A stretch of DNA of 35,636 nt from Rhodopila globiformis (GTDB lineage Bacteria > Pseudomonadota > Alphaproteobacteria > Acetobacterales > Acetobacteraceae), in NCBI RefSeq assembly GCF_002937115.1, contig NZ_NHRY01000064.1, positions 1 through 35,636 on the forward strand, read 5' to 3'. Position 1 is the stretch's first letter. Every line of letters starts with the position of its first letter. The translations under genes were made by a program, and so were the position numbers. Shown here one piece after another: positions 14,937 to 22,245 of the stretch. Under the pieces are notes generated by a model. The model was not told where the DNA came from, did not search any database, and was given only the letters and a program-made list of their open reading frames with translations.

Positions 14937-16196
14937 ATGCCCTCCGCCCAGCCGACCGACAGCCGCACCGTCAGCCGCGTGATGTGGTTCTTCGCCATCG
15001 TGTACGCGGTGGAAGGCATCGGCCAAGCCAAGTCCGGGATCATGTGGCAGCCGCTGGTCTATTTCCTGAAGCAGACCCGCGGCTGGGATACGGTGACGAT
15101 CAGCGTCTCGCTGGCCGTGCTGGACCTGCCCTGGATCATCAAGCCGCTGTGGGGCGCCATATCGGATTTCGTGCCGCTGTTCGGCTATCGCCGGCGGCCG
15201 TACCTGGTCATCGCCAACCTCGCCGGCGTGCTCGCCTTCGCCTGGGTCGCCACGCTGAGCGACACGGCCACACTGGTCCCGGCACTGACTGTCACCGCCG
15301 TCGCCATGGCAATCTCCAGCACGCTGTGCGGCGCGCTGCTGGTGGAGACCGGACAGAAGCACAACGCCTCGGCCCGCTTCGTCAACCAGCAATGGCTGTG
15401 GTTCAACATCGCCCAGATGCTGGCGACGCTGCTGGCCGGCCACCTGATCGAGATCCTCTCGCCCATCGGCGCCCTGCATGCCGCCGCGTGGATCGCCGCC
15501 GTGGCGCCGCTGTCGATCATCGCCGGGCTTTGGCTGGTGCATGAACCGCGCACAGGCATCGACCTCCCGGCGCTGCGGCAGCGGCTTGCCGCGCTGCTGT
15601 CGGCGTTCCGCAACCGCAATCTGTGGTTCGTCGCCGGTTTCCTGTTCCTTTACTACTTCAGCCCCGGCTTCGGCACGCCGCTGTACTTCCAGATGAGCGA
15701 TCGGCTGGGGTTCTCCCAAGGCTTCATCGGCGTGCTGGGGTCGATCAGCGCCGGCGGCTGGATCCTGGGCGGCCTGCTGTACAAGTGGCGCCTGCACCGG
15801 CTCGACGGCCCGGCCCTGCTGCGCCTGAGCATCCTGGGCGGAGTGGTTACCACCCTGTCCTACCTGCTGCTGTTCAACGCCGCCTCGGCCGTGGCGATCT
15901 GGCTATTGAGCGGCGTCGCCGGCATGATCGCGATGATCGCGACCCTGGCGCTGGCGGCGGATTCCTGTCCCGAAGGCGCGGAAGGCTTCGCCTTCGCCGG
16001 GATGATGTCGATCATCAACCTGGCCAATCCGCTGTCGGACACGCTGGGCTCGGCGCTGTACCAGCACGTGTTCCACCAGCAACTGGCCCCGCTGATCGTT
16101 ATTTCCGCTGCGGCGACGGGGCTGGTGTTCTTCCTGATCCCGCTGCTGGCCTACAGGCACCGATCGCCCGCGCTGACGAGCGAGCCGGCGCGTTGA
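14937..16196 (+). CDS. BT1/FBT-like major facilitator transporter
   Basis: A 419-residue integral membrane protein with about 12 hydrophobic segments. KPLWGAISDFVPLFGYRRRPYL near residues 67-88 is the characteristic loop of the folate-biopterin transporter (BT1) branch of the major facilitator superfamily, and GTPLYF and ADSCPEGAEGFAFA are further family-like stretches. In plants, cyanobacteria and protozoa such proteins move folates or pteridines; the substrate here is unknown. No ribosome-binding site precedes the ATG at 14937. TTGAGC (14902-14907) and CACTAT (14926-14931), 18 bases apart, would start transcription almost at the ATG, so the message may be leaderless. Confidence 0.8.
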   Translation: MPSAQPTDSRTVSRVMWFFAIVYAVEGIGQAKSGIMWQPLVYFLKQTRGWDTVTISVSLAVLDLPWIIKPLWGAISDFVPLFGYRRRPYLVIANLAGVLAFAWVATLSDTATLVPALTVTAVAMAISSTLCGALLVETGQKHNASARFVNQQWLWFNIAQMLATLLAGHLIEILSPIGALHAAAWIAAVAPLSIIAGLWLVHEPRTGIDLPALRQRLAALLSAFRNRNLWFVAGFLFLYYFSPGFGTPLYFQMSDRLGFSQGFIGVLGSISAGGWILGGLLYKWRLHRLDGPALLRLSILGGVVTTLSYLLLFNAASAVAIWLLSGVAGMIAMIATLALAADSCPEGAEGFAFAGMMSIINLANPLSDTLGSALYQHVFHQQLAPLIVISAAATGLVFFLIPLLAYRHRSPALTSEPAR

Positions 16197-16448
16197 CCGT
16201 GCGCTGGCCCGCAGCATGAACAGAAAAGAGCGTTCGTCCGATTGCCATGGCGCGGCTTGTCCTGGCCACCTCAAGCGCTGGTGGCATCGGCCCGGCAAAT
16301 CGCAGCAGATGCGCTGGTCGCGACGAGGAGCCGACGTTCTGCTCCAGGTCCGCTGCGCCGTCTACATCGGCACGTTCTGTTCCGGCTTCGAATAGATATT
16401 TCACCGTGTCAACGATCCGCCTCCGCAAGCAGCGGGTGCGGCCTGACG

Positions 16449-17420
16449 TCAGGTTCTCATCCGCAGAACGATCTTGCCGCGCGGATGCGGGTGCAGGCCG
16501 TCCAGCATTTCATGGGCGATTCGAGCGGCTGCAAGAGGCAAGACGGCACCGACCATGGTTTTCAGCCTGCCTTGTTCCAGCATGACGGCAATCCGGGTCA
16601 GGCGTTCGTCCGTGACGTCAACCAGAAAGAAGGCGGCTCTGACACCGTGCTGCGCGGCGCGCGCCTGATCGGGCGGGGCGACGGTCGAAATCAGGCTGCC
16701 GCCCCGTCGCAACACGGTGAAGGATCGTGTCTGGGTTTCCCCGCCGACGAGATCGATGACGGCATCGACGCCGGAGGCCTCGTCCTCGAACCGCGCGGCG
16801 CGATAGTCGATGGCGGTCTGCGCGCCGAGGCTGCGGACGTCGTCGATGTCCTCGGCACTCGCCGTCGCGATCACGTTCAGGCCGGCGTCGTGGGCCAACT
16901 GCACGGCGAAGCCACCGACATTGCCCGCCGCGCCATGGATCAGCACCGTCTGGCCTCGGGTCAGTCCGGCCTGCTCGAACAGGGCCTGCCAGGCCGTAAC
17001 GGCCACAACAGGAACCGAGGCGGCGTCGATGTCATCGAGACCGGGTGGCTTCTTCACGACCATGGTGGCCTTGGCGACGGCATATTCGGCGTACGCGCCG
17101 GTGAAGTGAGGGTTGGTGACGCCAAAGAGGGAGTCACCCGGTTGGAACCTGGTCACGTCGGGGCCGATCGCCGCGACGACGCCGGACAGATCGGAGCCGA
17201 GCGTCAAAGGCAAAGGCTGCGGCAGGGCACTCTTGCCGGCGCGGACCAAGGCGTCCCACGGGCCGACGCCCGCGGCATGGACGCGCACCAGGACCTCGCC
17301 GGTGTCGGGGGTCGGCCGGTCGATATCGTCCACGCTCAGGACCTCTGGCGCGCCGTAGTGGTGAACGCGCACCGCCCTGATGCGGGCGGGCAGGTTTGTC
17401 GCTATGTTCGCGTGGGACAT
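16449..17420 (-). CDS. NADP-dependent oxidoreductase (zinc-free MDR, quinone oxidoreductase type)
   Basis: A 323-residue medium-chain reductase. The N-terminal GroES-like domain has the proline-rich start (YGAPEVLSVDDIDRPTP) and GSDLSGVVAAIG. The cofactor domain carries HGAAGNVGGFAVQLA, the nucleotide-binding loop of quinone-oxidoreductase-like members, and the C-terminus ends in HPRGKIVLRM. The catalytic and structural zinc cysteines of alcohol dehydrogenases are absent, so it most likely reduces quinones or enones with NADPH. I place the start at 17420 because GGGAAAG precedes it; an ATG 7 codons upstream has a poor site. No regulator gene is seen in the 475 bp upstream. Confidence 0.85.
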   Translation of the reverse strand: MSHANIATNLPARIRAVRVHHYGAPEVLSVDDIDRPTPDTGEVLVRVHAAGVGPWDALVRAGKSALPQPLPLTLGSDLSGVVAAIGPDVTRFQPGDSLFGVTNPHFTGAYAEYAVAKATMVVKKPPGLDDIDAASVPVVAVTAWQALFEQAGLTRGQTVLIHGAAGNVGGFAVQLAHDAGLNVIATASAEDIDDVRSLGAQTAIDYRAARFEDEASGVDAVIDLVGGETQTRSFTVLRRGGSLISTVAPPDQARAAQHGVRAAFFLVDVTDERLTRIAVMLEQGRLKTMVGAVLPLAAARIAHEMLDGLHPHPRGKIVLRMRT

Positions 17421-17895
17421 TTTCGTGCTTTCCCAATGCATGCCGTTCGGTGGGCGACGCCGGCTGACAGGTGGCCGGGTTTGTGCAGCGGAAGGGCGGC
17501 GATCAACGCCGCACCCGGCAGGTGGAGCGTGTCGCCGAAAGCCTTGACGGTCGCCTACTCGCGAATCCTCAGGCCAATCGCGACGATGACACGGTGCGCC
17601 GCTTCGGCCTGATCACAGATGCCACGGGTCAGGAAATGGCTTGTCAGATTCGCGATATGGCACGCTATGGGCTCGTCGGGGAATAACCGCGTCATTGGGT
17701 GCAGGGCACCGGCCCCTCCGCGTCGTGCAGCCGGCCTCTCCATGAGTGCGCCACATGGGCCGCGGCTGTTCCCTGACGAGCCCCTATGCGCGTTTCAACG
17801 GGCATAGGGGCGTAACGGCGCCGGTAGGGGCGGCTGGGCATAAGTCACGGGCTCTGGAGAACGCCCATCGTTCCACTGCTTATCGCGAAAATGCG
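17421..17895. other. 475-bp region without a recognised gene; holds inverted repeats
   Basis: Short open frames occur on both strands but none has a good ribosome-binding site together with recognisable protein sequence. The right part holds a pair of imperfect inverted arms (17665-17692 and 17761-17789) and a perfect 10-bp hairpin (17780-17811). Confidence 0.5.
17665..17811. repeat. Inverted repeat pair with overlapping hairpin
   Basis: The arms 17665-17692 and 17761-17789 are inverted copies that share GGGCTCGTC and about 24 of 29 bases. The right arm overlaps a perfect hairpin with stem GCCCCTATGC (17780-17789, complement at 17802-17811) and a 12-base loop. This could be a small non-autonomous element or an RNA structure. 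Confidence 0.55.
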
Positions 17896-18564
17896 TCAGG
17901 CTGTCGATCGCAGCACCGCCAGCGTTTCTTCTGGCTCTGGCCGGCGCGTGTAATCTGGATCTGCCTCGATTGACAGCACCGTCCCCCCTTTCGCCATCAC
18001 AATGCGGGCAGGAACCGGCAAGCGCCAACTGCTGTCGCCGTCGAATGTCGGCAGGTCGATGCCGAAGCCGGCATAGACCTTGATCAGGTCGTCGGGCAGT
18101 TGCATTGCGATCCCGTAGGCTTCAGCCACCTTGTTCCCGGCGTCGAACAGCAGGCCGAAGGCAAGCTTCATCTGCGCGCGCATCTCGTGCGAGATCGCCG
18201 GCAACTGCGGTGAGATCACCACCAGTTCGGCACCAAGAGCATGAATTTCCGGCAGGACTGCGTTCAGAGCTGACAGCTCATGTCGGCAGTAGGGTCACCA
18301 TCGGCCGCGGAAGAAGGAAACAACCAGCGGCCCGCGCGCGACCAGAGCCGCCGAGGACACGTCCGTGCCATCCTGATTGGCCAACGTGAATGCCGGGCCG
18401 GGTTGCCCGACCTTGGGCATGTTTGCCTGGTAGCCCGAGGCACGCTGCTCCGCCGTCACGCGATGCATGATTGCCAGGGCCTCGGGCGGGATCCGACCGG
18501 GCTTGCTGCCGTCGCCTTCCGCTGCGCGGCGGGTGGTGTCGAGGGAGTCCTTGAGAGAGACCAT
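17896..18564 (-). CDS. Peroxiredoxin-like protein with in-frame UGA at the peroxidatic Cys (probable selenoprotein)
   Basis: Read through the UGA at 18297-18295, this gives a 222-residue protein of the AhpC/TSA 'peroxiredoxin-like' family at its normal full length. Before the UGA (residues 1-89) are the family helices and the strand PLVVSFFRGRW. After it come PYCRHELSALNAVLPEI, then FGIDLPTFDGDSSWRLPVPARIV and PDYTRRPEPEETL. The family motif is RGxWCPYC; here the first Cys (residue 90) is UGA and the second is kept, giving a U-P-Y-C redox motif. Both flanks are in the same frame with no other stop or frameshift, and a SECIS-like hairpin follows the UGA. The start at 18564 has GAAAGG upstream. 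The likely role is thiol/selenol peroxide or disulfide reduction. The alternative is a pseudogene made by one TGC/TGT-to-TGA change. No selA, selB, selC or selD gene is in the window. Confidence 0.72.
18257..18297 (-). promoter_or_regulatory. UGA codon with candidate bacterial SECIS hairpin
   Basis: On the minus strand, UGA (18297-18295) is followed by a lower stem ACTGC/GCAGT (18290-18286 with 18261-18257), an internal loop of 6 and 5 bases, and an upper stem GAGCT/AGCTC (18279-18275 with 18271-18267) capped by the loop GUC (18274-18272). The apical G lies 21 bases after UGA and starts the loop. This agrees with known bacterial SECIS rules: a loop G within the first bases, a stem of at least 4 bp, and about 16-37 bases from UGA. 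Confidence 0.6.
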
Positions 18565-18714
18565 CACGGTGCCTTTCGCAGTTGCGCCAACGGTAGAAGG
18601 TCCAGCGGTGGCCGGCAAGCCATGAGGATGAAGGCGCGCCGTCGAGCCGTCTCAACCTACCTGCGATTTGCTGGAGCACGCCAGGAAGGACCTCGACCGC
18701 GGCCAGCGACGGTG

Positions 18715-19290
18715 TCAGCGTGGCTCGGTCCAGCTCTCGGAAAACGCCAGGGCGCAGGTGCTGAACGGTCTGCCCTCGCGCTGGGTCGGAAACGGGTGAC
18801 CCTTCGCCTGAACCCCATTGACCGTCAGACGCGCCCCGAGAGCCGGGATCAGCACCGTGCAGACCCCGTACTTGCGTGCCGGCGGAGGGCCTGGTTGGGT
18901 ATGAATCAGCAACGGATCGCCGATGTCATACCACGTGAGCGTAACCGCCTCATCGCGCGATACTGCTCTCTCGGTCCAGAAATCGCGCGCATCGCCCGCT
19001 TTGTCGAACGCCGCGTCGGTCACGGGGATGGCGGTGTCCGCAAGTTCCTCATTGAGCATGCCCTGGACGGTCTTTTGCAGCCAGCGCGCCATGGCGATGT
19101 TGTCGGAATAGATCTTCCATCGGTCCTGGGTCAGCTCGCTTTTCAGGTAGAGCACATGGCCAGCACCGGCGGGCGAGATCAGGATCCGCCAGAAACTCGC
19201 GTTGGTGATGATCGCGCCGCCATCGGTTTCGCTCAGGCGGATGAAAGGATTTTCGCCGGTGAGGATCAGCCGGTTCGGATCGGGCGACAT
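18715..19290 (-). CDS. Hypothetical protein, 191 residues
   Basis: I do not recognise a family. The frame has a ribosome-binding site (AGGA about 8 bases before the ATG at 19290), and its composition is that of a soluble globular protein without signal peptide or membrane segment. It starts SPDPNRLILTGENPFIRLSE, has a Trp/Asp-rich middle (TLTWYDIGDPLLIH) and a C-terminal part with FSTCALAFSESW. Two cysteines lie in the last third. It lies 150 bp upstream of the peroxiredoxin-like selenoprotein gene on the same strand, so co-transcription is possible. Confidence 0.6.
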   Translation of the reverse strand: MSPDPNRLILTGENPFIRLSETDGGAIITNASFWRILISPAGAGHVLYLKSELTQDRWKIYSDNIAMARWLQKTVQGMLNEELADTAIPVTDAAFDKAGDARDFWTERAVSRDEAVTLTWYDIGDPLLIHTQPGPPPARKYGVCTVLIPALGARLTVNGVQAKGHPFPTQREGRPFSTCALAFSESWTEPR

Positions 19291-19618
19291 CGGATTTCCT
19301 GAAAAACGGTGGCGTCAGTTGAGCCTACCGGTCATTCGGTGCCACACGCAATTGGGTTGGCGGTGCGCGACCAACGGACCCCGGTCCGAAGCCAGGCGGT
19401 TCTCGCAAAGCGGCCGCGGCTGCGCCCGCACCGCGACATCTCGCAAGACAAACCGCCGCTGTGTCTCGGTTTCCTTCAATTCGTGCATAACGCCCGCCGT
19501 CGCGGCAAAGCTCTGCTCGGCGCCCACGCCAGAGGCCTGGTCGGGTAAAGCATGCCACTACCCTGAAAACCAACAGGAGCCTCCGCGGTTTGCTGCAGGA
19601 TGCTCTTGAGCCTGGTCG
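19291..19618. other. 328-bp gap without a recognised gene
   Basis: This lies between the start of the 191-residue hypothetical gene and the end of the MarR gene, both on the minus strand. Overlapping short minus-strand frames exist, but none has a convincing ribosome-binding site or recognisable sequence. It probably holds the promoter of the hypothetical/selenoprotein pair, although no clear -35/-10 pair was found. Confidence 0.4.
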
Positions 19619-20047
19619 TCAATACTCGATCTCGCGCAGCCGCCTGAGCGATTCCACGAGCAGACGCTCATGTCGCAGCAGTTCCCGGCGATGAATGAAG
19701 GCCAGATGCCGGAGAAGCCCCTCGCCTTTCCTGGTGAGCGCAACAAGCACGCTGCGCCGGCCAGTTGTTGAGTTGCGGCGTGTCACCAATCCCGCACGAG
19801 CCATGCGGTCGACGAGCTGCACGGCGCCATGGTGCTGCAACAGCATCGCCTTGGTGAGCTCCCGGATCATGATGCCGGCAGCGGGATGAGTCCTGATCAC
19901 AGGAAGCGCCTGATATTGTGCCGGCGTGACATCCGCGTCCCGGCTTGCGGAGTCACTGAATGCAAGAAAGCGCCGCAGCGCGAAGCGGAATGCCGCCAGG
20001 CTCTCGTAGTTGCTCCTGGCAAGTCCGGTAACCCGGCTTTGAGACAT
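19619..20047 (-). CDS. MarR family transcriptional regulator
   Basis: A 142-residue regulator with the MarR winged helix-turn-helix: a helical N-terminus (ESLAAFRFALRRFLAFSD), ALPVIRTHPAAGIMIRELTKAML, the recognition helix region HHGAVQLVDRMARAGLV, and the wing RNSTTGRRSVLVALTRKG. Such proteins bind palindromic operators as dimers and usually respond to small aromatic or oxidising ligands. The start at 20047 follows GGAGGG 6 bases upstream; an in-frame ATG 6 codons earlier lacks a site. It is divergent from an MFS transporter, a common pairing, with a candidate operator at 20195-20209 between them. Confidence 0.88.
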   Translation of the reverse strand: MSQSRVTGLARSNYESLAAFRFALRRFLAFSDSASRDADVTPAQYQALPVIRTHPAAGIMIRELTKAMLLQHHGAVQLVDRMARAGLVTRRNSTTGRRSVLVALTRKGEGLLRHLAFIHRRELLRHERLLVESLRRLREIEY

Positions 20048-20194
20048 GGCGTCCCTCCACGTCACAAAGGTCGATCACTGCGTCATTTTGTCGTTCAGGC
20101 GCCAAATCGGCGGATGGCGGTCCCGGCGGCGATGGCGCCGCGGGCAATCGGCTCAGTGCACAATCCCGTTAGCCGCTTGCCTGCCACGCATATG

Positions 20195-20209
20195 TATCAT
20201 AGCGTGATA
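20195..20209. promoter_or_regulatory. Candidate MarR operator
   Basis: A perfect 5-bp inverted repeat, TATCA and TGATA, with a 5-base centre (TAGCG). On the minus strand it overlaps TATGAT, a 5/6 match to a -10 element facing the MarR gene. The position suggests that the regulator represses its own gene. Confidence 0.35.
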
Positions 20210-20272
20210 TGAACAGGGCGTACCGAACATCGCGAACATGCTTTCCCGTCATGTTTGCCATGCACGTGACGG

Positions 20273-20278
20273 TATAAT
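20273..20278 (+). promoter_or_regulatory. Consensus -10 element upstream of the MFS gene
   Basis: An exact TATAAT lies 193 bp before the ATG at 20471. No good -35 is found 16-18 bases upstream, so activation or an unusual promoter would be needed. The resulting leader would be about 185 bases. Confidence 0.3.
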
Positions 20279-20470
20279 GACGTGCGCCGGAGTTGCCTGC
20301 CCAATCGTTACTATTACTAACCGTTGGCCTCCAGGCGAGGTCTCTGCACTTGAATGCGTGATCGCTATCGGAGTGGATCCCTGCGGGTTCGCCGGCCGAC
20401 GGGCAGCTCGCAGCCCTACCGCCTCCATGCGCGCGATACAGGGAATATTAACAAAACGGGGAACAAACAA

Positions 20471-21769
20471 ATGCCAAAGCCAGGCGATTCTATCGGCGCC
20501 ACGCGAGCAGCGACGCAGCCAATCGCCTGGTGGAAGGAGCCGACCAGGGACCAGTGGTTTGCGTTCATTGCGGCCTGGCTGGGCTGGACCCTCGATGCCT
20601 TCGATTTCACGGTCTTCCTGCTGATCATGCATCCGATCGCTCAGGAGTTCGGCGTGTCGATGACGTCCGTGACGTTCGTGTTCACGATCACCCTGTGGAT
20701 GCGACTGGTGGGCGCCACCGCGGCAGGCTGGGTTGGCGACCGGATGGGCCGCAAGAAGCCCCTTATGATCGCGATCCTCGGCTATTCACTCTGCAATTTC
20801 GCCGCAGGCTTCTCGCCGACATTCCTGTTCCTGTTCACTGCCCGTGCCGTGCTTGGCCTGTTCATGGGCGCGGAATGGCCCGCTGGATCGGCCCTTGCGA
20901 TGGAAACCTGGCCGCAGCGCTCCCGCGGCCTCATGGCTGGCGTCCTGCAGGGATCATGGGGACTGGGTTTCCTGATTTCCTTTGCACTCTACGGCCTGTT
21001 CTACAATTCGATCGGCTGGCGCGGCATGCTGTGGGTTGGTGTGCTGCCAGCCCTGGCCGTCGTCTACGTGCGCTATTTCGTGAAAGAGCCCGAGGTCTGG
21101 GTCGAAAACCGTCGCAATCAGCGTCTGCAACAGCGTGAGGTCAAGGCGCCGCTCGTCAGCATCTTCAGGCGGGGCATGTTGCTCAACACGCTCAATGCCT
21201 GCTGGGTCCTGGCAAGTGGTTTTATACTGTATTACTCGATCAACGTGCTGTTCGCGACGCATTTGCAGGTTGATCTGAAGCTTTCGCCCGGCGCCATTGG
21301 CGAGATCGGCGTGGCGGCCAACCTCGTGGTGTTCCTGGCAAGCATCGGCTGGGGCTGGGTCGCCGACCGCTACGGCCGCAAGGCCGCGCAGATCCTGCCC
21401 GCCGTGCTCGCGATTCCGGTCGCGCCGCTCTACCTCCTGACCGGCAATTTCACCCTGATCTGGTGGGCCTATGTGCTGCAGGGGGCATTTGGCAGCGGCG
21501 GCTTCGCGAGTCAGGCCCCGAGCTACCTGAATGAACGGTTCCCGACCGAGGTCCGCGCCACGGCAGCCGGCTTCTGCTACCATCAGGGCGCAATCTGGGG
21601 TGGCCTCGTGGCCCCGGTGCTGGCGTACTTCGCCACGGCCTGGGGACTTGGCTATGCCATCCCGATGCTGGTCGGAACGATTACCGCCGCCCTCAGCTTC
21701 GCCATCGCAGTCGCGCTTGGTCCCGAAACAAAGGACGTCGAGCTCACCTCCGAGGTGGTCCTCGCCTGA
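20471..21769 (+). CDS. MFS transporter, sialate/carboxylate:H+ symporter-like
   Basis: A 432-residue carrier with 12 predicted membrane segments. DQWFAFIAAWLGWTLDAFDF near residue 26 and the loop motifs GDRMGRKKP and ADRYGRK are typical of the metabolite:H+ symporters (SHS/AAHS-like branches), which import small organic acids such as lactate, sialate or aromatic acids. The exact substrate cannot be read from the sequence. The start at 20471 follows GGGGA about 8 bases upstream; the frame is open for another 39 codons but lacks a site. It is divergent from the MarR gene and probably controlled by it. Confidence 0.88.
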   Translation: MPKPGDSIGATRAATQPIAWWKEPTRDQWFAFIAAWLGWTLDAFDFTVFLLIMHPIAQEFGVSMTSVTFVFTITLWMRLVGATAAGWVGDRMGRKKPLMIAILGYSLCNFAAGFSPTFLFLFTARAVLGLFMGAEWPAGSALAMETWPQRSRGLMAGVLQGSWGLGFLISFALYGLFYNSIGWRGMLWVGVLPALAVVYVRYFVKEPEVWVENRRNQRLQQREVKAPLVSIFRRGMLLNTLNACWVLASGFILYYSINVLFATHLQVDLKLSPGAIGEIGVAANLVVFLASIGWGWVADRYGRKAAQILPAVLAIPVAPLYLLTGNFTLIWWAYVLQGAFGSGGFASQAPSYLNERFPTEVRATAAGFCYHQGAIWGGLVAPVLAYFATAWGLGYAIPMLVGTITAALSFAIAVALGPETKDVELTSEVVLA

Positions 21770-22027
21770 GCCGCAGTGCCTGATCGCCGGGAAATCGTCC
21801 GGCATCCACGAAGGGGGTCGGGGCCACGGCAGGGAACGGGGTGCTGACGGCTTCCGGCGATCAGGCCGCAAGCACGAACCGGCACCGAGCAGGTCGAGAC
21901 GGGGGCGCCCATGCATCGGGCGCCTGATGGTTCCGGAACGCGCCCTCAGGTGACATGCGGCCTGAAGCGCTTTTTTCTCCGCATCCCCCCAGGCGAGTGG
22001 GCAGGGCGAACCGTTGCTTCCGTCACG

Positions 22028-22067
22028 GCGGCCTCCCCGGCCAAGGCCGGGAAGGCCGGGAAGGCCG
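22028..22067. repeat. GC-rich hairpin with tandem AAGGCCGGG units
   Basis: GGCCTCCCCGGCC pairs with a nearby GGCCGGGAAGGCC (one mismatch), and the latter unit is repeated in tandem with a 9-bp period. It resembles intergenic REP-like hairpins of GC-rich proteobacteria. Confidence 0.5.
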
Positions 22068-22201
22068 CCGTCCACGCCTTTCTGCGGCATGGACACCGCC
22101 ACGCGTGGATGCCGCGCCTGAGCGCGGCCCGACGGGGTTGCAACGACCGCGCCCTGTGCTCCGCAATGTCAGCGCCTGTATCACACGCCATGACGGATGA
22201 G

Positions 22202-22222
22202 CGGCAGGCCCTCCGCCTGCCG
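22202..22222 (-). terminator. Weak hairpin downstream of the XRE regulator gene
   Basis: A 7-bp stem (CGGCAGG with CCTGCCG, 7-base loop) lies 23 bases past the XRE stop. There is no T-run on the minus strand, so intrinsic termination is doubtful. Confidence 0.25.
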
Positions 22223-22245
22223 GCCCTCTTCCATGCCGCGGCTTG

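Larger units (their letters stand above)
20048..20470. other. 423-bp divergent regulatory region between MarR and MFS genes
   Basis: No gene is supported here. It contains the inverted repeat TATCA-TAGCG-TGATA (20195-20209), a consensus TATAAT on the plus strand (20273-20278) without a matching -35, and a small dyad GTTA-N7-TAAC near 20307. The local base composition is more AT-rich than the neighbouring genes, as expected of a promoter region. Confidence 0.45.
21770..22245. other. 476-bp convergent gap with hairpin repeats
   Basis: No gene is supported between the ends of the MFS and XRE genes. It contains a GC-rich hairpin region around 22020-22135 with three tandem units of AAGGCCGGG (22043-22067, the last partial), a hairpin CGGCAGG/CCTGCCG at 22202-22222 just past the XRE stop, and a run of six Ts near 21971 after a short palindrome (AAGCGCTT). 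Confidence 0.5.

Noticed and set aside
17555-17743. 62-residue minus-strand frame upstream of the oxidoreductase
   Set aside because: It has no family signature and it overlaps the inverted-repeat arm, which explains the repeated RLFPDEP peptide seen on both strands.
17896-18618. Frameshifted or split peroxiredoxin pseudogene
   Set aside because: The two halves are in the same frame with 399 bases from the codon after UGA to the final stop, there is no other stop, and the UGA sits precisely on the redox Cys codon. A plain nonsense mutation remains possible but is the less likely reading.
22028-22067. CRISPR-like repeats
   Set aside because: The 9-bp tandem units have no spacers and there are no cas genes; they are part of a GC-rich hairpin.
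21955-22200. 81-residue plus-strand frame in the MFS/XRE gap
   Set aside because: The translation is Arg/Gly/Pro-rich and arises from the hairpin repeat. There is no ribosome-binding site.
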